A stretch of DNA of 64,000 bases from Chrysemys picta bellii (taxonomy: Eukaryota > Chordata > Testudines > Emydidae): contig NC_088791.1 in assembly GCF_011386835.1 (NCBI RefSeq), forward strand, positions 25,394,998 through 25,458,997, written 5' to 3'. Both the position numbers and the translations under genes were made by a program. The notes below the pieces were generated by a model. The model was not told the origin of the DNA and searched no databases. It was given only the letters and a program-made list of their open reading frames with translations. The number at the start of each line of letters is the position of its first letter. Position 1 is the stretch's first letter. This document shows, in pieces, positions 1-11,873 of this stretch.

Positions 1-79
1 CTTAAAGCTCCCTGCATTCTTACACTGGTCTTATTCTTCACTAAAGTTACCTTTAGAAACAGCTTAACAATGCAGAACA

Positions 80-107
80 AGTTTTTTTTTTTTTTTTTTT
101 TTTTTTT
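80..107. repeat. poly-T run
   Basis: About 28 consecutive T residues. On the minus strand this is a poly-A run, possibly a retroposon tail, but the adjacent sequence is not a family I recognise. Confidence 0.8.
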
Positions 108-1989
108 ACACTGCATACATGTTAGTTTTAATCAAGCATTGTGCTTCACTTTTACTCTGAAAGCAAATCTTGCACGTTACTTAATAGCCCAAGTTCCTGT
201 ATGGAAGATCCTTGAATCCCACTATAATCATATGGGTCACTATCTTACTACATATGAAAAAGCAACATTAAAAAGAAAGTTATTTAGGTTGCAAAATCAA
301 ATTTCTGAAATTTAGAAATGCCAAATTTAAGATTGTGTTCAGGATTAATCCTGGCCCTCTTGTGTGCCCTTCCAATGCACTGAATGAGACAGGGATCCCG
401 TGGTAAAAAGTAGCATATGATCATGCAACTAAAGACCGCATTGTAATGCATATTATGCACAATGGGGCCAAATCAATGTTGCACAGAATCTTAAATCAGG
501 CATTTCTTAACTTTTCAACTTAAGTGTTCTTTAAGTTGATTTTTACTTCCCCAAGAGAGCAAGTAAGAGTGCCTCTAAGGCATAGTGCATAAGCAGTTTG
601 ATGAAAAGATTACACAGCAATCTAAAGCCAAGTACATTCCGATATCAATTCTGTTTTACTATTCTGAATCAAAGCAAGATGAACAGTTAAACTATAAAAG
701 GCTTAAATTCCAAGTTAAACTTGATTTTTATTTAAAAAATTCAAATTTCAAACATGGAAAATGTAGGGCCCACTCAAGGATATGCCACTGGCATTCACAC
801 TCACTGAACACGCATCAAAAAGCTAAAGGTATGTGTTCACTGCAGAGTCAACTTGGATGACCAGCACCGAGGTTAGCTTAGCTCAGGTATGAGTAGACAC
901 GCTGCAAACCATTCCCATGTTAGTGTCTTCACCAGTGCGCATTCAATGATGTGTGTTGGTAGGACTCCTGAGAGCGTATCTCATTGTTCTTTACACTGTA
1001 GAAAACTCAGCCACTCTATGCTTCCTTCCCAGTGAGTTGTGGGAAAACTTGTATGTCATTCCTGGCACACGGAAAGGGGAGGGGGAAATTGTGAAAAGGT
1101 TTTGGAGGACTATCAGCACCCAAGTCATGTAGCCTGTGTCCTCACAACACACGGGATAAGTTACCAATCAGACTGAAAGCAGCACTGAGCTCTATCCTAT
1201 GCCCCCAGCTAGCCTGGCCTGAAAGCACCACTAAAGTGCTCCCCACTGAAGTTCAATGCCCTGTAACACACACTGTAGCTGACAGTCATTGTAGGACCCT
1301 ATCTATTCTTCTCTGCATATTCTCAGTCTAAAGATCTGAGATATCTCCTCTGCAGATATGGAGAAATAACTCTATTTTGTTTTGCACATTAAGAATAGCC
1401 ACATGCCCAAGCCGCCCGTATAGCTTGCAAGCTTCTTCCACTCCTACAGCGCTTTTGTGGGGTTGGGGGGAAAATCATCCTGGTAAATAACTTCACAGCA
1501 TATCTTGCTGGTCTGCCCTTTGCCTTTCTGAATAAAACCACTTTCTACCTCCTAGTCATACACCTTAGCATAAGGTCATTGAGAATGAGGACAGCCTAGA
1601 TGTGGAGGGAATTACAATCCAGCTCACCTCCCAAGAACCCCATAACCCCTCTCTTTACACCTATGACATCATAACAGCACTTCCAGCACACAAACAAACC
1701 TGGAGCCACCCTCACCCCTAACAGCATGGAAGCAGACAGTACACTGAAATCCAAATACATGCTGACCACTTAGATCTCTGAATTTCTTCCAAGAATGGGA
1801 AGTGTCGCGGTAAGATCACAGACCTGCTTAAATCATGGTGCTTGTTGTTCATATCCCAAACAAAGTAAGCTAAGGTTCCCCCCAACCTTTCCCCCCCAAC
1901 TCCCAAAGCCATAGCACCTGCAACAGCCAGACAATCAAGGACAAAGTCTCTATATACTACTGACAGGCTGGTCAATCTGAGGGGGAGAA

Positions 1990-2371
1990 AGACGGCGACT
2001 AGGAACAACATGTTTGCAGAATTCATTCCACAGTCACAGAGGAAAGCCAGGCTGCCCAAGAGGTGGAGGCTTTACATGAAGAATCAGAAGGACAGAGAAA
2101 TGCACTTATTTCAGGAGATCATGACAGCGGCTAAGGACAGAATCACCATGCTCAAAGAGCATGGAAAAGACAGATGCAGAGGCAACTCATGGACACTATC
2201 CTGAGCCAGAATGCCCTCCTGCAAAACATGCTCCTGATAGGGCAACAGGCCCTGCATTCCCATAATTTGGGACCCAGCCATGTCCTTCAGCACTTGGACA
2301 CTGCTTTCCATTGGGACCAGCAGCAACTCCTAACCTCTTCATCCCCACAGCAGTGCTCCCAGCAGCTGTGA
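1990..2371 (+). pseudogene. Harbinger Myb/trihelix-like partner protein, C-terminal remnant
   Basis: Two overlapping plus-strand frames give a polar helical protein (FAEFIPQSQRKARLPKRW, then LFQEIMTAAKDRITMLKEHG, then DTILSQNALLQNMLLIGQQA). This is like the C-terminal coiled region that follows the Myb-type DNA-binding domain of Harbinger partner proteins. A +1 shift near 2,180 breaks it. It sits next to, and convergent with, the minus-strand transposase, as expected for this superfamily. The DNA-binding part itself is not clear. Confidence 0.45.
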
Positions 2372-3015
2372 TCATTCACCACAGATCCAACTTTTGGGCA
2401 CAAAGAACACGTGCACCTGGAAGTCCAGCTCTTTTAAGCCTTGCAACAACCCTGAAAATTTTGAGCAGAGGCACTCAGTCCCAGAATGCAAGCCAACAAG
2501 AGCCAGAGGCAAGGCTTACAGTCACTTATCTCCCTCACCAAACTGTGGTATTTGAAATGTCCTTACTGTTGCACTTTGAGTTCTGTTTGCATTGTTGCGG
2601 TAATTAAACACGTATGTACAGTTGGTTAATATTGTATTTAGAAACATTTAACTAACCAAAGATATTATTTTTCCACTGGTTTCATTAAAATTTTATAATT
2701 GTTATTGTTTCATAATAAAACCATTTACAATACAGGCAGAGTCATCACTGCATTTAAAATAAAGAATCCTTGAAATAAAACTGAAATAATTCACAACGTT
2801 TTACAACAGCACATAAGGAACATTAAACTTCAAAACATGCACACAATGTTCCCCCGTGTTCATGTCTGCATCTCACCACCCACCCCATCCCCCCAGGCTA
2901 ACATGTTCAGGCATGTGACTAAAATACAAACAGTAGGCATCCCTGACAGCATTCCTATGGGTGTTTATGTTCTCTGTGGAACCCCTGCTGTCTGCTCAGA
3001 CCTCAGAGCAAGTCT

Positions 3016-3950
3016 TCACACCTCAGTCTCCCATCCATCAGTAAGGCTTTCCTCTGGCTCTCTCAAATATTGTCCAAAAACAAAACATGCAATTACAATG
3101 GTTAGAACATCTTTTTCTGCTGCTTCCAACCTATTCCACAAACAATACCATCTGCCTTTCAAATGGCCAAATGCACACTTGACTACCAACCAGCAACTAC
3201 TCAGGTGATAATAAAATGTTCCTTCCTTCTGTCCAAGCAACTTACGTATGGCTTCATTAGCCAAGGCTTCCGGGGATAAGCCAGATCTCCCAGAATAACC
3301 AGACCAACCTCCACACCATTAATGTCCACATTACTCCTGGGGGGCAAATAGTTCTGAAAGATCCAAGCATCGTGGACCCTTTTAGATCACCCTGCATTTA
3401 TGTCTGTAAACCTGCCACGGTGGTCCACCAGTTCCTGCAGTGCCATGAAGAAATAATCCTCTGTTTATAAATGCTGCACTATAGCAGACGGGAGGGAAGG
3501 GATTGGGGGGGAAATGATGGGGCAATTGATGGAACCATGTGCCCAATTCAGTTTAGGAACTTCATGCATGCAAAGCATCCATAATCTCTGAGCATTACTA
3601 AGCTTCCTGAACTGGTTAGACAACATCTTAATAGCTTAGCAAACCTGCATGAGAATAGTCCCAACAGTTGATTTCCCCTCACTGAATTGGTTGGCTACAG
3701 ACCGGTAACATTCCGAAGTGGTCAATTGCCAGATGGCAATGCCAATACCAACCTGTCTGTTCACAGATAATATGGGGCAGCGCACCCTGGTATGCTGTCC
3801 CTGAAGCTCCTGGGTCAGTTCTATACTGGTCTCAAAAAAGGTAACCCTCCCTGCTCTAAAGTTTTCTGGTCACTGCTGGTCATTCGAGCACTGCAGAACC
3901 ATCTTCTCCCACCAATCCACACTGGATTTCCTTCCCAGAAATGACAAAAT
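3016..3950 (-). pseudogene. Harbinger transposase, central and C-terminal part (broken)
   Basis: Read on the minus strand with frame changes, this gives the classic Harbinger DDE transposase order. A segment ending SYRSVANQF-like SEGKSTV (about 3,670-3,700) comes first. A degraded AIDG-type motif, here HGSINCP (about 3,520-3,540), follows. Then come VDHRGRFTDINAG and RVHDAWIFQN (about 3,350-3,430), VEVGLVILGDLAYP (about 3,285-3,330) and the C-terminal block HLSSCWLVVKCAFGHLKGRW (about 3,140-3,205). The last block is a clear match to the family's V-ECAFGRLKGRWRCL signature. Stops, frameshifts and the altered AIDG motif mean it cannot be active. The enzyme would have catalysed cut-and-paste transposition. 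Confidence 0.75.
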
Positions 3951-3961
3951 GCTATGTAGAT

Positions 3962-6475
3962 GATCATAGAATCATAGAATATCAGGGTTGGAAGGGACCT
4001 CAAGAGGTCATCTAGTCCAACCCCCTGCTCAAAGCAGGACCAATTCCCAACTAAATCATCCCAGCCAGGGCTTTGTCAAGCCGGGCCTTAAAAACCTCCA
4101 AGGAAGGAGACTCCACCACCTCCCTAGGTAACGCATTCCAGTGTTTCACCACCCTCCTAGTGAAACAGTTTTTCCTAATATCCAACCTGGACCTCCCCCA
4201 TTGCAACTTGAGACCATTGCTCCTTGTTCTGTCATCTGCCACCACTGAGAACAGCCGAGCTCCATCCTCTTTGGAACCCCCCTTCAGGTAGTTGAAGGCT
4301 GCTATCAAATCCTCCCTCATTCTTCTCTTCTGGAGACTAAACAATCCCAGTTCCCTCAGCCTCTCCTCATAAGTCATGTGCTCCAGACCCCTAATCATTT
4401 TTGTTGCCCTCCGTTGGACTCTTTCCAATTTTTCCACATCCTTCTTGTAGTGTGGGGCCCAAAACTGGACACAGTACTCCAGATGAGGCCTCACCAATGT
4501 CGAATAAAGGGGAACGATCACATTCCTCGATCTGCTGGCAATGCTCCTACTTATACAGCCCAAAATGCCGTTAGCCTTCTTGGCAACAAGAGCACACTGT
4601 TGACTCATATCCAGCTTCTCGTCCACTGTGACCCCTAGGTCCTTTTCTGCAGAACTGCTACCTAGCCATTCGGTCCCTAGTCTGTAGCAGTGCATGGGAT
4701 TCTTCCGTCCTAAGTGCAGGACTCTGCACTTGTCCTTGTTGAACCTCATCAGGTTTTTTTTGGCCCAATCCTCTAATTTGTCTAGGTCCCTCTGTATCCG
4801 ATCCCTACCCTCTAGTGTATCTACCACGCCTCCTAGTTTAGTGTCATCTGCAAACTTGCTGAGAGTGCAGTCCACACCATCCTCCAGATCATTAATAAAG
4901 ATATTAAACAAAACCGGCCCCAGGACCGACCCTGGGGGCATTCGGCTTGAAACTGGCTGCCAACTAGACATGGAGCCATTGATCACTACCCGTTGAGCCC
5001 GACGATCTAACCAGCTTTCTATCCACCTTACAGTCCATTCATCCAGTCCATACTACTTTAACTTGGCGGCAAGAATACTGTGGGAGACCGTATCAAAAGC
5101 TTTGCTAAAGTCAAGGAATAACACATCCACTGCTTTCCCCTCATCCACAGAGCCAGTTATCTCATCATAGAAGGCAATTAGGTTAGTCAGGCACGACTTC
5201 CCCTTCATGAATCCATGCTGACTGTTCCTGATCACTTTCCTCTCCTCTAAATGTTTCATAATTGATTCCTTGAGGACCTGCTCCATGATTTTTCCAGGGA
5301 CTGAGGTGAGGCTGACTGGCCTGTAGTTCCCCGGATCCTCCTTCTTCCCTTTTTTTAAAGATGGGCACTACATTAGCCTTTTTCCAGTCATCCGGGACCT
5401 CCCCCGATTGCCATGAGTTTTCAAAAATAATGGCTAATGGCTCTGCAATCTCACCCGCCAACTCCTTTAGCATCCTCGGATGCAGCGCATCCGGCCCCAT
5501 GGACTTGTGCTCGTCCAGTTTTTCTAAATAGTCCCGAACCACTTCTTTCTCCACAGAGGGCTGCTCACCTTCTCCCCATACTGTACTGCCCAGTGCAGCA
5601 ATCTGGGAGCTGACCTTGTTCGTGAAGACAGAGGCAAAAAAAATCATTGAGTACATTAGCTTTTTCCACATCCTCGGTCACTAGGTTGCCTCCCTCATTC
5701 AGTAAGGGGCCCACACTTTCCTTGATTTTCTTCTTGTTGCTAACATACCTGAAGAAACCCTTCTTGTTACTCTTAACATCTCTTGCTAACTGCAACTCCA
5801 AGTGTGATTTGGCCTTCCCGATTTCACTCCTGCATGCCTGAGCAATATTTTTATACTCCTCCCTGGTCATTTGTCCAATCTTCCACTTCTTGTAAGCTTC
5901 TTTTTTGCGTTTAAGATCAGCAAGGATTTCACTGTTTAGCCAAGCTGGTCGCCTGCCATATTTACTATTCTTTCTACACATCGGGATGGTTTGTTCCTGC
6001 AACCGCAATAAAGATTCTTTAAAATACAGCCAGCTCTCCTGGACCCCTTTGTCCTTCATGTTATTCTCCCAGGGGATCCTGCCCATCTGTTCCCTGAGGG
6101 ACTCAAAGTCTGCTTTCTGAAGTCCAGGGTCCGTATTCTGCTGCTCTCCTTTCTTCCTTGTGTCAGGATCCTGAACTCTACCATCTCATGGTCACTGCCT
6201 CCCAGGTTCCCATCCACTTTTGCTTCCCCTACTAATTCTTCCCTGTTTGTGAGCAGCAGGTCAAGAAAAGCTCTGCCCCTAGTTGGTTCCTCCAGCACTT
6301 GCACCAGGAAATTGTCCCCTACACTTTCCAAAAACTTCCTGGATTGTCTGTGCACCGCTGTATTGCTCTCCCAGCAGATATCAGGGTGATTGAAGTCTCC
6401 CATGAGAACCAGGGCCTGCGATCTAGCAACTTCTAGTTGCCAGGAACTGGTCCTCTTATTCCAACATCTTGGCAT
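3962..6475 (-). mobile_element. CR1 LINE retrotransposon, 5'-truncated (about 2.5 kb)
   Basis: The 3' end shows the CR1 terminus: short ATTCTATG-type repeats at 3,964-3,980 and the conserved tail (GTTGGAAGGGACCTCAAGAGG, split here as GTTGGAAGGGACC and TCAAGAGGTCATC, plus-strand orientation). Reading minus strand from 6,475, the coding part gives the C-terminal endonuclease ([11 protein letters not shown]), the linker, reverse transcriptase blocks and a C-terminal domain. It lacks the 5'UTR, ORF1 and most of the endonuclease, the usual result of incomplete reverse transcription. It inserted into a Harbinger transposase gene. Confidence 0.93.
4051..6475 (-). pseudogene. CR1 ORF2 (endonuclease and reverse transcriptase), frameshifted
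   Basis: ORF2 is split over five overlapping minus-strand frames: 6,475-6,056 (endonuclease end, [11 protein letters not shown] and [10 protein letters not shown]), 6,086-5,565 (linker), 5,671-5,183 ([18 protein letters not shown]), 5,286-5,053 ([16 protein letters not shown]) and 4,986-4,051. The last is an intact 311-codon piece with [11 protein letters not shown] and the catalytic FADD box ([11 protein letters not shown]), followed by the CR1 C-terminal region ([20 protein letters not shown]). The catalytic box survives, but several frameshifts separate the domains, so no full enzyme can be made. The enzyme family copies its RNA at a nicked chromosomal site. Confidence 0.93.
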
Positions 6476-6896
6476 CCTCCAGTTCTTCTACCTTGTCCTG
6501 CTGCCACCACTGCAGAATATCTTCCTGCTGCTAGAGGAGCTGCTGCTGCCATAGAATATTTTCCTGCTCCCACATCAGCTTGGTGGTGTGACACACAAAG
6601 TCCAATACAGAATTAATCTGGCTCCAAGTGCTGTAATACAACTGAAGCAGCCTGTGCATATTCACAGTTGTCACCACAGAGGTACAGAGCAAGTTGGGTC
6701 CAGGCTGACGACAAACAGAAAAATGGCATGAGCCAGCCCAGAAAGGAAGTATGGGACGGTTTTGGTGTTTTTTTAAATTGGTACCCACCTGACTTTCCAC
6801 ATTTACAGCAAAAACAATCTTAGGATGCACACTGCTCAGCAGCAAAGCAACAGACCATAGGATATCCTTAGAGAACACTACATACACTATGTGCAT
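6440..6896 (-). pseudogene. Harbinger transposase, N-terminal part displaced by CR1
   Basis: The minus-strand frame encodes a Gln/Leu-rich helical segment (HRLLQLYYSTWSQINSVLDF, then WEQENILWQQQLL, a stop, and [19 protein letters not shown]). Such leucine- and glutamine-rich starts are usual upstream of the Harbinger DDE domain, and the piece abuts the CR1 exactly where the rest of the transposase (below 3,962) is missing. I infer that it was joined to the 3,016-3,950 piece before the CR1 inserted. The assignment rests on position and composition more than on a specific motif. Confidence 0.45.
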
Positions 6897-7359
6897 ATTA
6901 TGTGTAACATCTTAGTTGAAACATTTTCTAATTAGATTATTCCAGTGTAGACATGTAAGCCTATACAAAGGAAATAGCTTGCAACCTCAGATATTAGAGG
7001 CATCTATCAGGGAGAATGCTGGTCAACACACTAGGAAAAATCTTAATCTCAATTTAAAAAAAAAAAAAAGTATTAAGAGAAATCTAATTTCCATCCAGAC
7101 AAATAGCAGAAAGCCACAGACTACCCTCTAAAACAGATAGTTTCCATCTCTGGCTGCTCCAATCCATATTTATATGATCAGAGTTAAGAGTATATACACA
7201 AAACCCTCCCACATTGGGGGGCCCAGAAATATGAAGCAGAGCGATGTGAAAATTCACCTGTGTATTAAAATAGCCCTCTATGGAGTTGTGTGGGCCAAAG
7301 GACTCATTCAGAATTCCTAGAATAATCAATGAGCAAGATTGTCACATATTATATATAAT

Positions 7360-7502
7360 ATGGTCTAGGAGGGTCCACAATGCCTGAATCTTTCATAACT
7401 CAATCCTATTTAAATAAATGGAGAAAACTGTTTGCCCTCAGGAGTACTGTGGACACTAGTAGTGTGGAGGTTGGTCCGGTTATTCTGGGAGACCTGGCTT
7501 AT
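7360..7502 (+). mobile_element. Second Harbinger transposase fragment, opposite orientation
   Basis: The plus strand reads RVHNA-stop-IFHNS near 7,372-7,402 and SSVEVGPVILGDLAYP near 7,455-7,502. These are the same motifs as in the minus-strand Harbinger copy (RVHDAWIFQN and VEVGLVILGDLAYP). A short continuation (CCATCCGTAAGT, 9,108-9,119) matches the Harbinger sequence that follows this block in the other copy. The CR1 at 7,503-9,105 therefore appears to have landed inside this fragment. Confidence 0.6.
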
Positions 7503-9107
7503 CCCTTTTTTCACCAAAAAGTTTAGTAGTGATTTGATGTTTAACACAGTGAACGTCAGTGAAAATGAAATAGGATCTAAGGCTAAAACAGGGAAAGAAA
7601 AAAAAAGTTAAAAAATTACTTGGACAAGTAAGATGTCTTCAAGTCACCAGGGCCTGATGAAATACATCCCAGAATACTCAAGGACCTGACTGAGAAGATA
7701 GTAATTATCTTCAAGAAGTCATGACAGACTGGACAGATTCCAGAAGACTGGAAAAGGGCAAACAGAGCCAATCTATAAAAAGGGGAATCAGGACAACTGG
7801 GGAATTATAGACCAGTCAGTTTATCATCAGTACCCAAAAAGATAATGGAGCAAAAAATTTAGCAATTTGCAAGCACCTAGAAGATAATAAGGTGCTAAGT
7901 AACAGTCAGCATGGATATGTCAAGAACAAATCATGTCAAACCAACCTAATAGCTTTCTTTAACAGGTTGTGGATAGGGGAGAAGCAGTAAATATGGTGTA
8001 TCTTGACTTTAGTAAGGCTTTTGATACTATCTTGAATGACCTTCTCATAAACAAAGTAGGCAAATACAAGCTAGATGGTGGCTGCATAACTGGTTGGAAA
8101 ACCGTTGGGGTCCCACAGTGATCGGTCCTAGATCCTCTTTTGTTCAATATCTTCATCAATGATTTAGATAATGGCAGAGAGACTACACTTATAAAGTTTG
8201 CGGACAATACCAAGCTGGGAGTGGTTGCAAGAGCTCTGGAGGACAGGATTAAAATTCAAAATGATGCGGACAAACTGGAGAAATGATCTGAAGTAAATAG
8301 GATGAAACTCAATAAGGACAAATGCAAAGTACTCCACTTAGGAAGGAACAATCAGTTGCATACATGCAAAATGGAAAATGACTGCCTTGGAAGGAATACT
8401 ACAGAAAGGGATCTGAGGGTCATAGTGGACAACAAGGTAAATATGACTCAACAGTGTAACAATGTTGGGGGGGGGGGGGGGGGGAGAAAAAGGCAGCAAA
8501 CATCATGCTGGGATATATTAGCAGGAGTGCTGTAAGCAAGACAGGAGGAGTAACTCTCCACTCTACTCCATGCTGATTAGGCCTCAGTTGGAGTAGCGTA
8601 TCTAGTTCTGGCACCACATTTCAGGAAATATGTGGACAAACTGGAGAAAGTACAGAGGAGAGCAACAAAATTATTAAAGGTCTACAAAATGTGACCTATG
8701 AGGAAACACTGAAAAAAAAAAATTGGTTTTGTTGAGTCAGGAGAAGAGAGAGAGTGTGAGTGTGAGTGTGAACGTCACAGTTTTCAAGTACTTAAAAAGG
8801 TTCTTACAAGGAGGAGAGAGAAAAATTCTTCTCCTTAACCTCTGAGGAGGAGACAAGAAGCAATGGGCTTAAATTGGAGCAATGGAGGTTTAGGTTGGGC
8901 ATTCGGAAAAACGTCAGGGTAGTTAAACACTGGAATAAACTGCCTAGGGAGGTTGTGGGATCTCCATCACTGGAAGTTTTTACAAGCAGATTAGACAGTC
9001 ATCTGTCAGGGATGGTCTGGATAATACTTGGTCCTGCCTTGAGTGCCGAGGACTGGACTAGAAGACCTCTCAAGGTCCCTTTCAGTCCTACAATTTTCTG
9101 ATATTTC
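7503..9107 (+). mobile_element. CR1 LINE, older and degenerate, 5'-truncated
   Basis: A plus-strand CR1 copy, clearly more decayed than the 3,962-6,475 copy. Recognisable stretches include the pre-RT linker DNA (CAAGTCACCAGGGCCTGATG, 7,633-7,652), RT blocks near 8,000-8,220 with the catalytic region reading F-A-D-N instead of FADD (GTTTGCGGACAATACC, 8,198-8,213), MKLNKDKCKVLHLGRNNQLH at 8,302-8,361, and the C-terminal RLGIRKNVRVVKHWNKLPRE at 8,892-8,950. The 3' tail (CTCAAGGTCCCTTTCAGTCC) ends near 9,105. A run of about 19 G at 8,466-8,484 interrupts it. Confidence 0.88.
8466..8484. repeat. poly-G run inside CR1
   Basis: About 19 consecutive G residues within the degenerate CR1. It could be a true expansion or uncertain in length because of sequencing. 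It is capable of G-quadruplex formation on the plus strand. Confidence 0.8.
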
Positions 9108-9846
9108 CATCCGTAAGTATGCAAAATTGCAGCTACAAAGAAAGCTTGAATTCACATTTCAATGAGGAACAGGAACAAGGTAGGGCAAGATTACAATTTT
9201 GCTTCCATTATTTGGCTGGAAATATATCATTACAAGAATGAGTTATCAGGGAAGCAGCATATTAACACAGGAACATTAAAAAATATAATTTGCATTTAAT
9301 CTGTGTATACATACATGTATGTGTTCAGTGAGAAAAGGCTCTTCTCTCTGCACTACAACTTTTAACATGCCTTCTCTACCTTCAGTTAAAATTATTTGCA
9401 ACCATAGCAGCCAACAGTTTTTGCCACTGCCTGAACCCTAAAATGGCACATGGATTCCTTCCAGCAACTAGTTCAGTACTCTTTGCAGTGCTAACATAAC
9501 CCTTGCTACGCCCACTTGACCAGTCCTCCCTCCTTTCTTCCAATTCTCTGTACAGCAGGATCTCTCAGCTTGTACTGCTCCCCATGCTGCACACAGAGCT
9601 GCACTAGCATGTCCATACCTGTTAAGGTTGGAGATTCAAAATTCCTGCAGTTTTATGCAAATAACCCAATGCCCTAATCTGCATGCTTGGTGAATATACA
9701 TATCCTTAGATACATAAATGGCAGCATATTCCCTTAACACCAGATCTTAAGATTGACAAAGCTGCAGCATGGAGGAACAAACTTTAGGAACTGCAACACT
9801 CCCGGGTGGTTTTGGCATCTTACCAGAGTTAACATCCAAGAGAGAT

Positions 9847-10032
9847 GGGGGAGGGAGAGTTCAGTGGTTTGAGCATTGGCCTGCTAAACCCAGGGTTGTG
9901 AGTTCAATCCTTGAGGGGGCCACCTAGGGATCTGGGGCAAAATCAGTACTTGGTCCTGCTAGTGAAGGCTGGGGGCTGGACTCGATGACCTTTCAAGGTC
10001 CCTTCCAGTTCTAGGAGATGGGATATCTTTTA
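9847..10032 (+). mobile_element. Tortoise-type tRNA-derived SINE with CR1 tail
   Basis: The head is tRNA-like with an A-box-like GAGTTCAGTGG and a B box GAGTTCAATCC (about 9,901-9,911) spaced as in a Pol III promoter. It is followed by a unique body and then GATGACCTTTCAAGGTCCCT TCCAGTTCTA, the same 3' tail as turtle CR1 LINEs. This head-plus-CR1-tail structure is the known cryptodiran SINE, mobilised by CR1 enzymes. Its presence is the best evidence in the window for the host being a turtle. Confidence 0.88.
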
Positions 10033-11539
10033 AAATTAAATTAATGGAAACTCTGGTGGGTCTACCTGGCTGCTTTTGGTCCTCGACCCTATGGAAGGTT
10101 TCGGTTGGGTTGCTAGCCTGGTGCGGCTTGCTCTGGATCAGGAGGCAGATCTGTCTACCTACTGTAATCAGCTGTGAGATACTCTGCTTGGGCATGTGGC
10201 TCCTACCTGGGTGTCTAGTTCTGGCTACACCTTGCAGGGGAGGCTCTAGATACCTCTGCACACTGCTCCCTGGTTGGGGGAGGGAAGGGGAGAATGGAAA
10301 GGAAGTAGCTTTTGGCTGCTATTCGGTTACTTCACAATCCCACGTCACCACATAGCCAGGGTCTGGAAAACATTTTTTTTTAAGCCCTATAAAAATCCAC
10401 CCACCAGCTGCTCATTTTTAAGCTTACACCACTCAAATATTTACAGGACTATAACAAGTGAAAGTTTAATACTAGAAGTTAAATTTCTTAGAGAGTGTAC
10501 CAATACCTACAGTCAGATACAAAAGCGTAGCAGGCCTAATCAGTTAGATTGGGAACTATCAGCGATTTTAACTTGTAGAATTGCAAGCTTTTATTATGGG
10601 AAGCGTGTATAGCTTTTTGCCTTAAAACAAAAAACAAAAAAACCCACACACACAGTAATTGTGTAATTCACTCTTTATTTCATGACCTTTGTCGTGTTTG
10701 GAATTCCCTCTCCCTCCTGGTTGAAGAAAGTCACAACCAATATGGGAAAAGCTGACCAAATTTTCCAAGAATGCACCAACACAAAACATGATTAAACAGC
10801 CTAATAGGTTTAGACATGAAAACAGGATTTAAGAATAGCTGCTACAAGGCTACAAAAACTGAACCACACCATGTTGAACCACGTGGCTTCATAAAAAGAG
10901 CAGAACTTCATTAAGATCTGCAAACCTGCTAGAAAAGCATGATTAGAATTTCTTAATTATACTAAAAAAAAATCCACCCCCTTCCCCAGTGCCAAATCTA
11001 ATCCTCAAAGGAGAACTATTTGTATGCAACTACGGGAGTTCCGTCAGCTCCCTGAGTTACTAAGGAGCAAAAAAGGTTTTGCTGGCTGGCAGAGCATTCT
11101 TTCCGCACGATTAGAACCTCATGCCACTCTCCAAAAACAGAAACATCACAACGAAACTCACAGCTAGGCTTTAATAAGCTAATTTCCATATAGCCACCAA
11201 TTTCATCTTAAAAAAATGATTCAATGATAGAGAAAGATATCAGAGGACTTCATTTATCAGGGTTGTCATGCTGTTCATTTACAAGACTCAAGCACGGCAA
11301 GCTTCCCACTGACATTGCCCTCCCAGCATGCTTCATTCTGATATAGAAGAAATTAGGAACTTTTAGGAGTAACAGAAGTTTAGTCTCTATGGCCCATGCA
11401 GATCTCTGCTTATGTTGAATCTGCTAATTAGTGCAAATCTGTTAGTGAACTGGTGATGTTGGGGCTGGAACTGAGACCCACCAAACTCATCTTGTATAGA
11501 GATCACAAAACAGCCATTAAATGGGAGCAACTTTTAATC

Positions 11540-11873
11540 CAGGGGTCGGCAACCTCTGGCACGCGGCTGGCCAAGGTAAGCACCCTGGCGGGCCGGGCCA
11601 GTTTATTTACCTGCTGACGCGGCAGGTTCGGCCAATCATGGTCCCCATTGACCGCAGTTCACCGTCGCAGGCCAATAGGGGCGGTGGGAAGCGGCATGGG
11701 CAAGGGATGTGCTGGCCGCGGCTTCCTGCTGCCCCTATTGGCCTGGGACGGCAAACCGCAGCCAATGGGGGCCGCAATTGGCTGAACCTGCCGCGTCAGC
11801 AGGTAAATAAACTGGCCCGGCCCGCCAGGGTGCTTACCCTGGCGAGCTGCGTGTCAGAGGTTGCTGACCCCTG
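11540..11873. mobile_element. Palindromic hAT-type MITE with perfect 8-bp TSD
   Basis: A 334-bp GC-rich element with terminal inverted repeats CAGGGGTCGGCAACCTCTGG and (C)AGAGGTTGCTGACCCCTG, flanked by exact duplicates of TTTTAATC (11,532-11,539 and 11,874-11,881). An 8-bp target duplication and CAGGGG ends are hAT hallmarks. The two halves are inverted copies nearly throughout (CTGGCGGGCCGGGCCAGTTT pairs with AAACTGGCCCGGCCCGCCAG), so it folds into one long hairpin. It encodes nothing. Confidence 0.92.

Larger units (their letters stand above)
850..7000 (-). mobile_element. Degenerate PIF/Harbinger DNA transposon, interrupted by CR1
   Basis: Both expected genes of a Harbinger element are present as relics. 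A Myb/trihelix-like partner lies on the plus strand at 1,990-2,371, and the DDE transposase lies on the minus strand in pieces at 6,440-6,896, 3,390-3,950 and 3,016-3,390. The two genes point toward each other. A 2.5-kb CR1 (3,962-6,475) sits inside the transposase gene and is therefore the younger insertion. The outer ends are uncertain. I place the left end near 850-880, where sequence like that at 32,600-32,850 begins, and saw no clear terminal inverted repeats or 3-bp target duplication. Confidence 0.65.

Noticed and set aside
9847..9920. tRNA gene
   Set aside because: The A/B-box-like sequence is the head of a SINE with a CR1 tail, not a functional cloverleaf.
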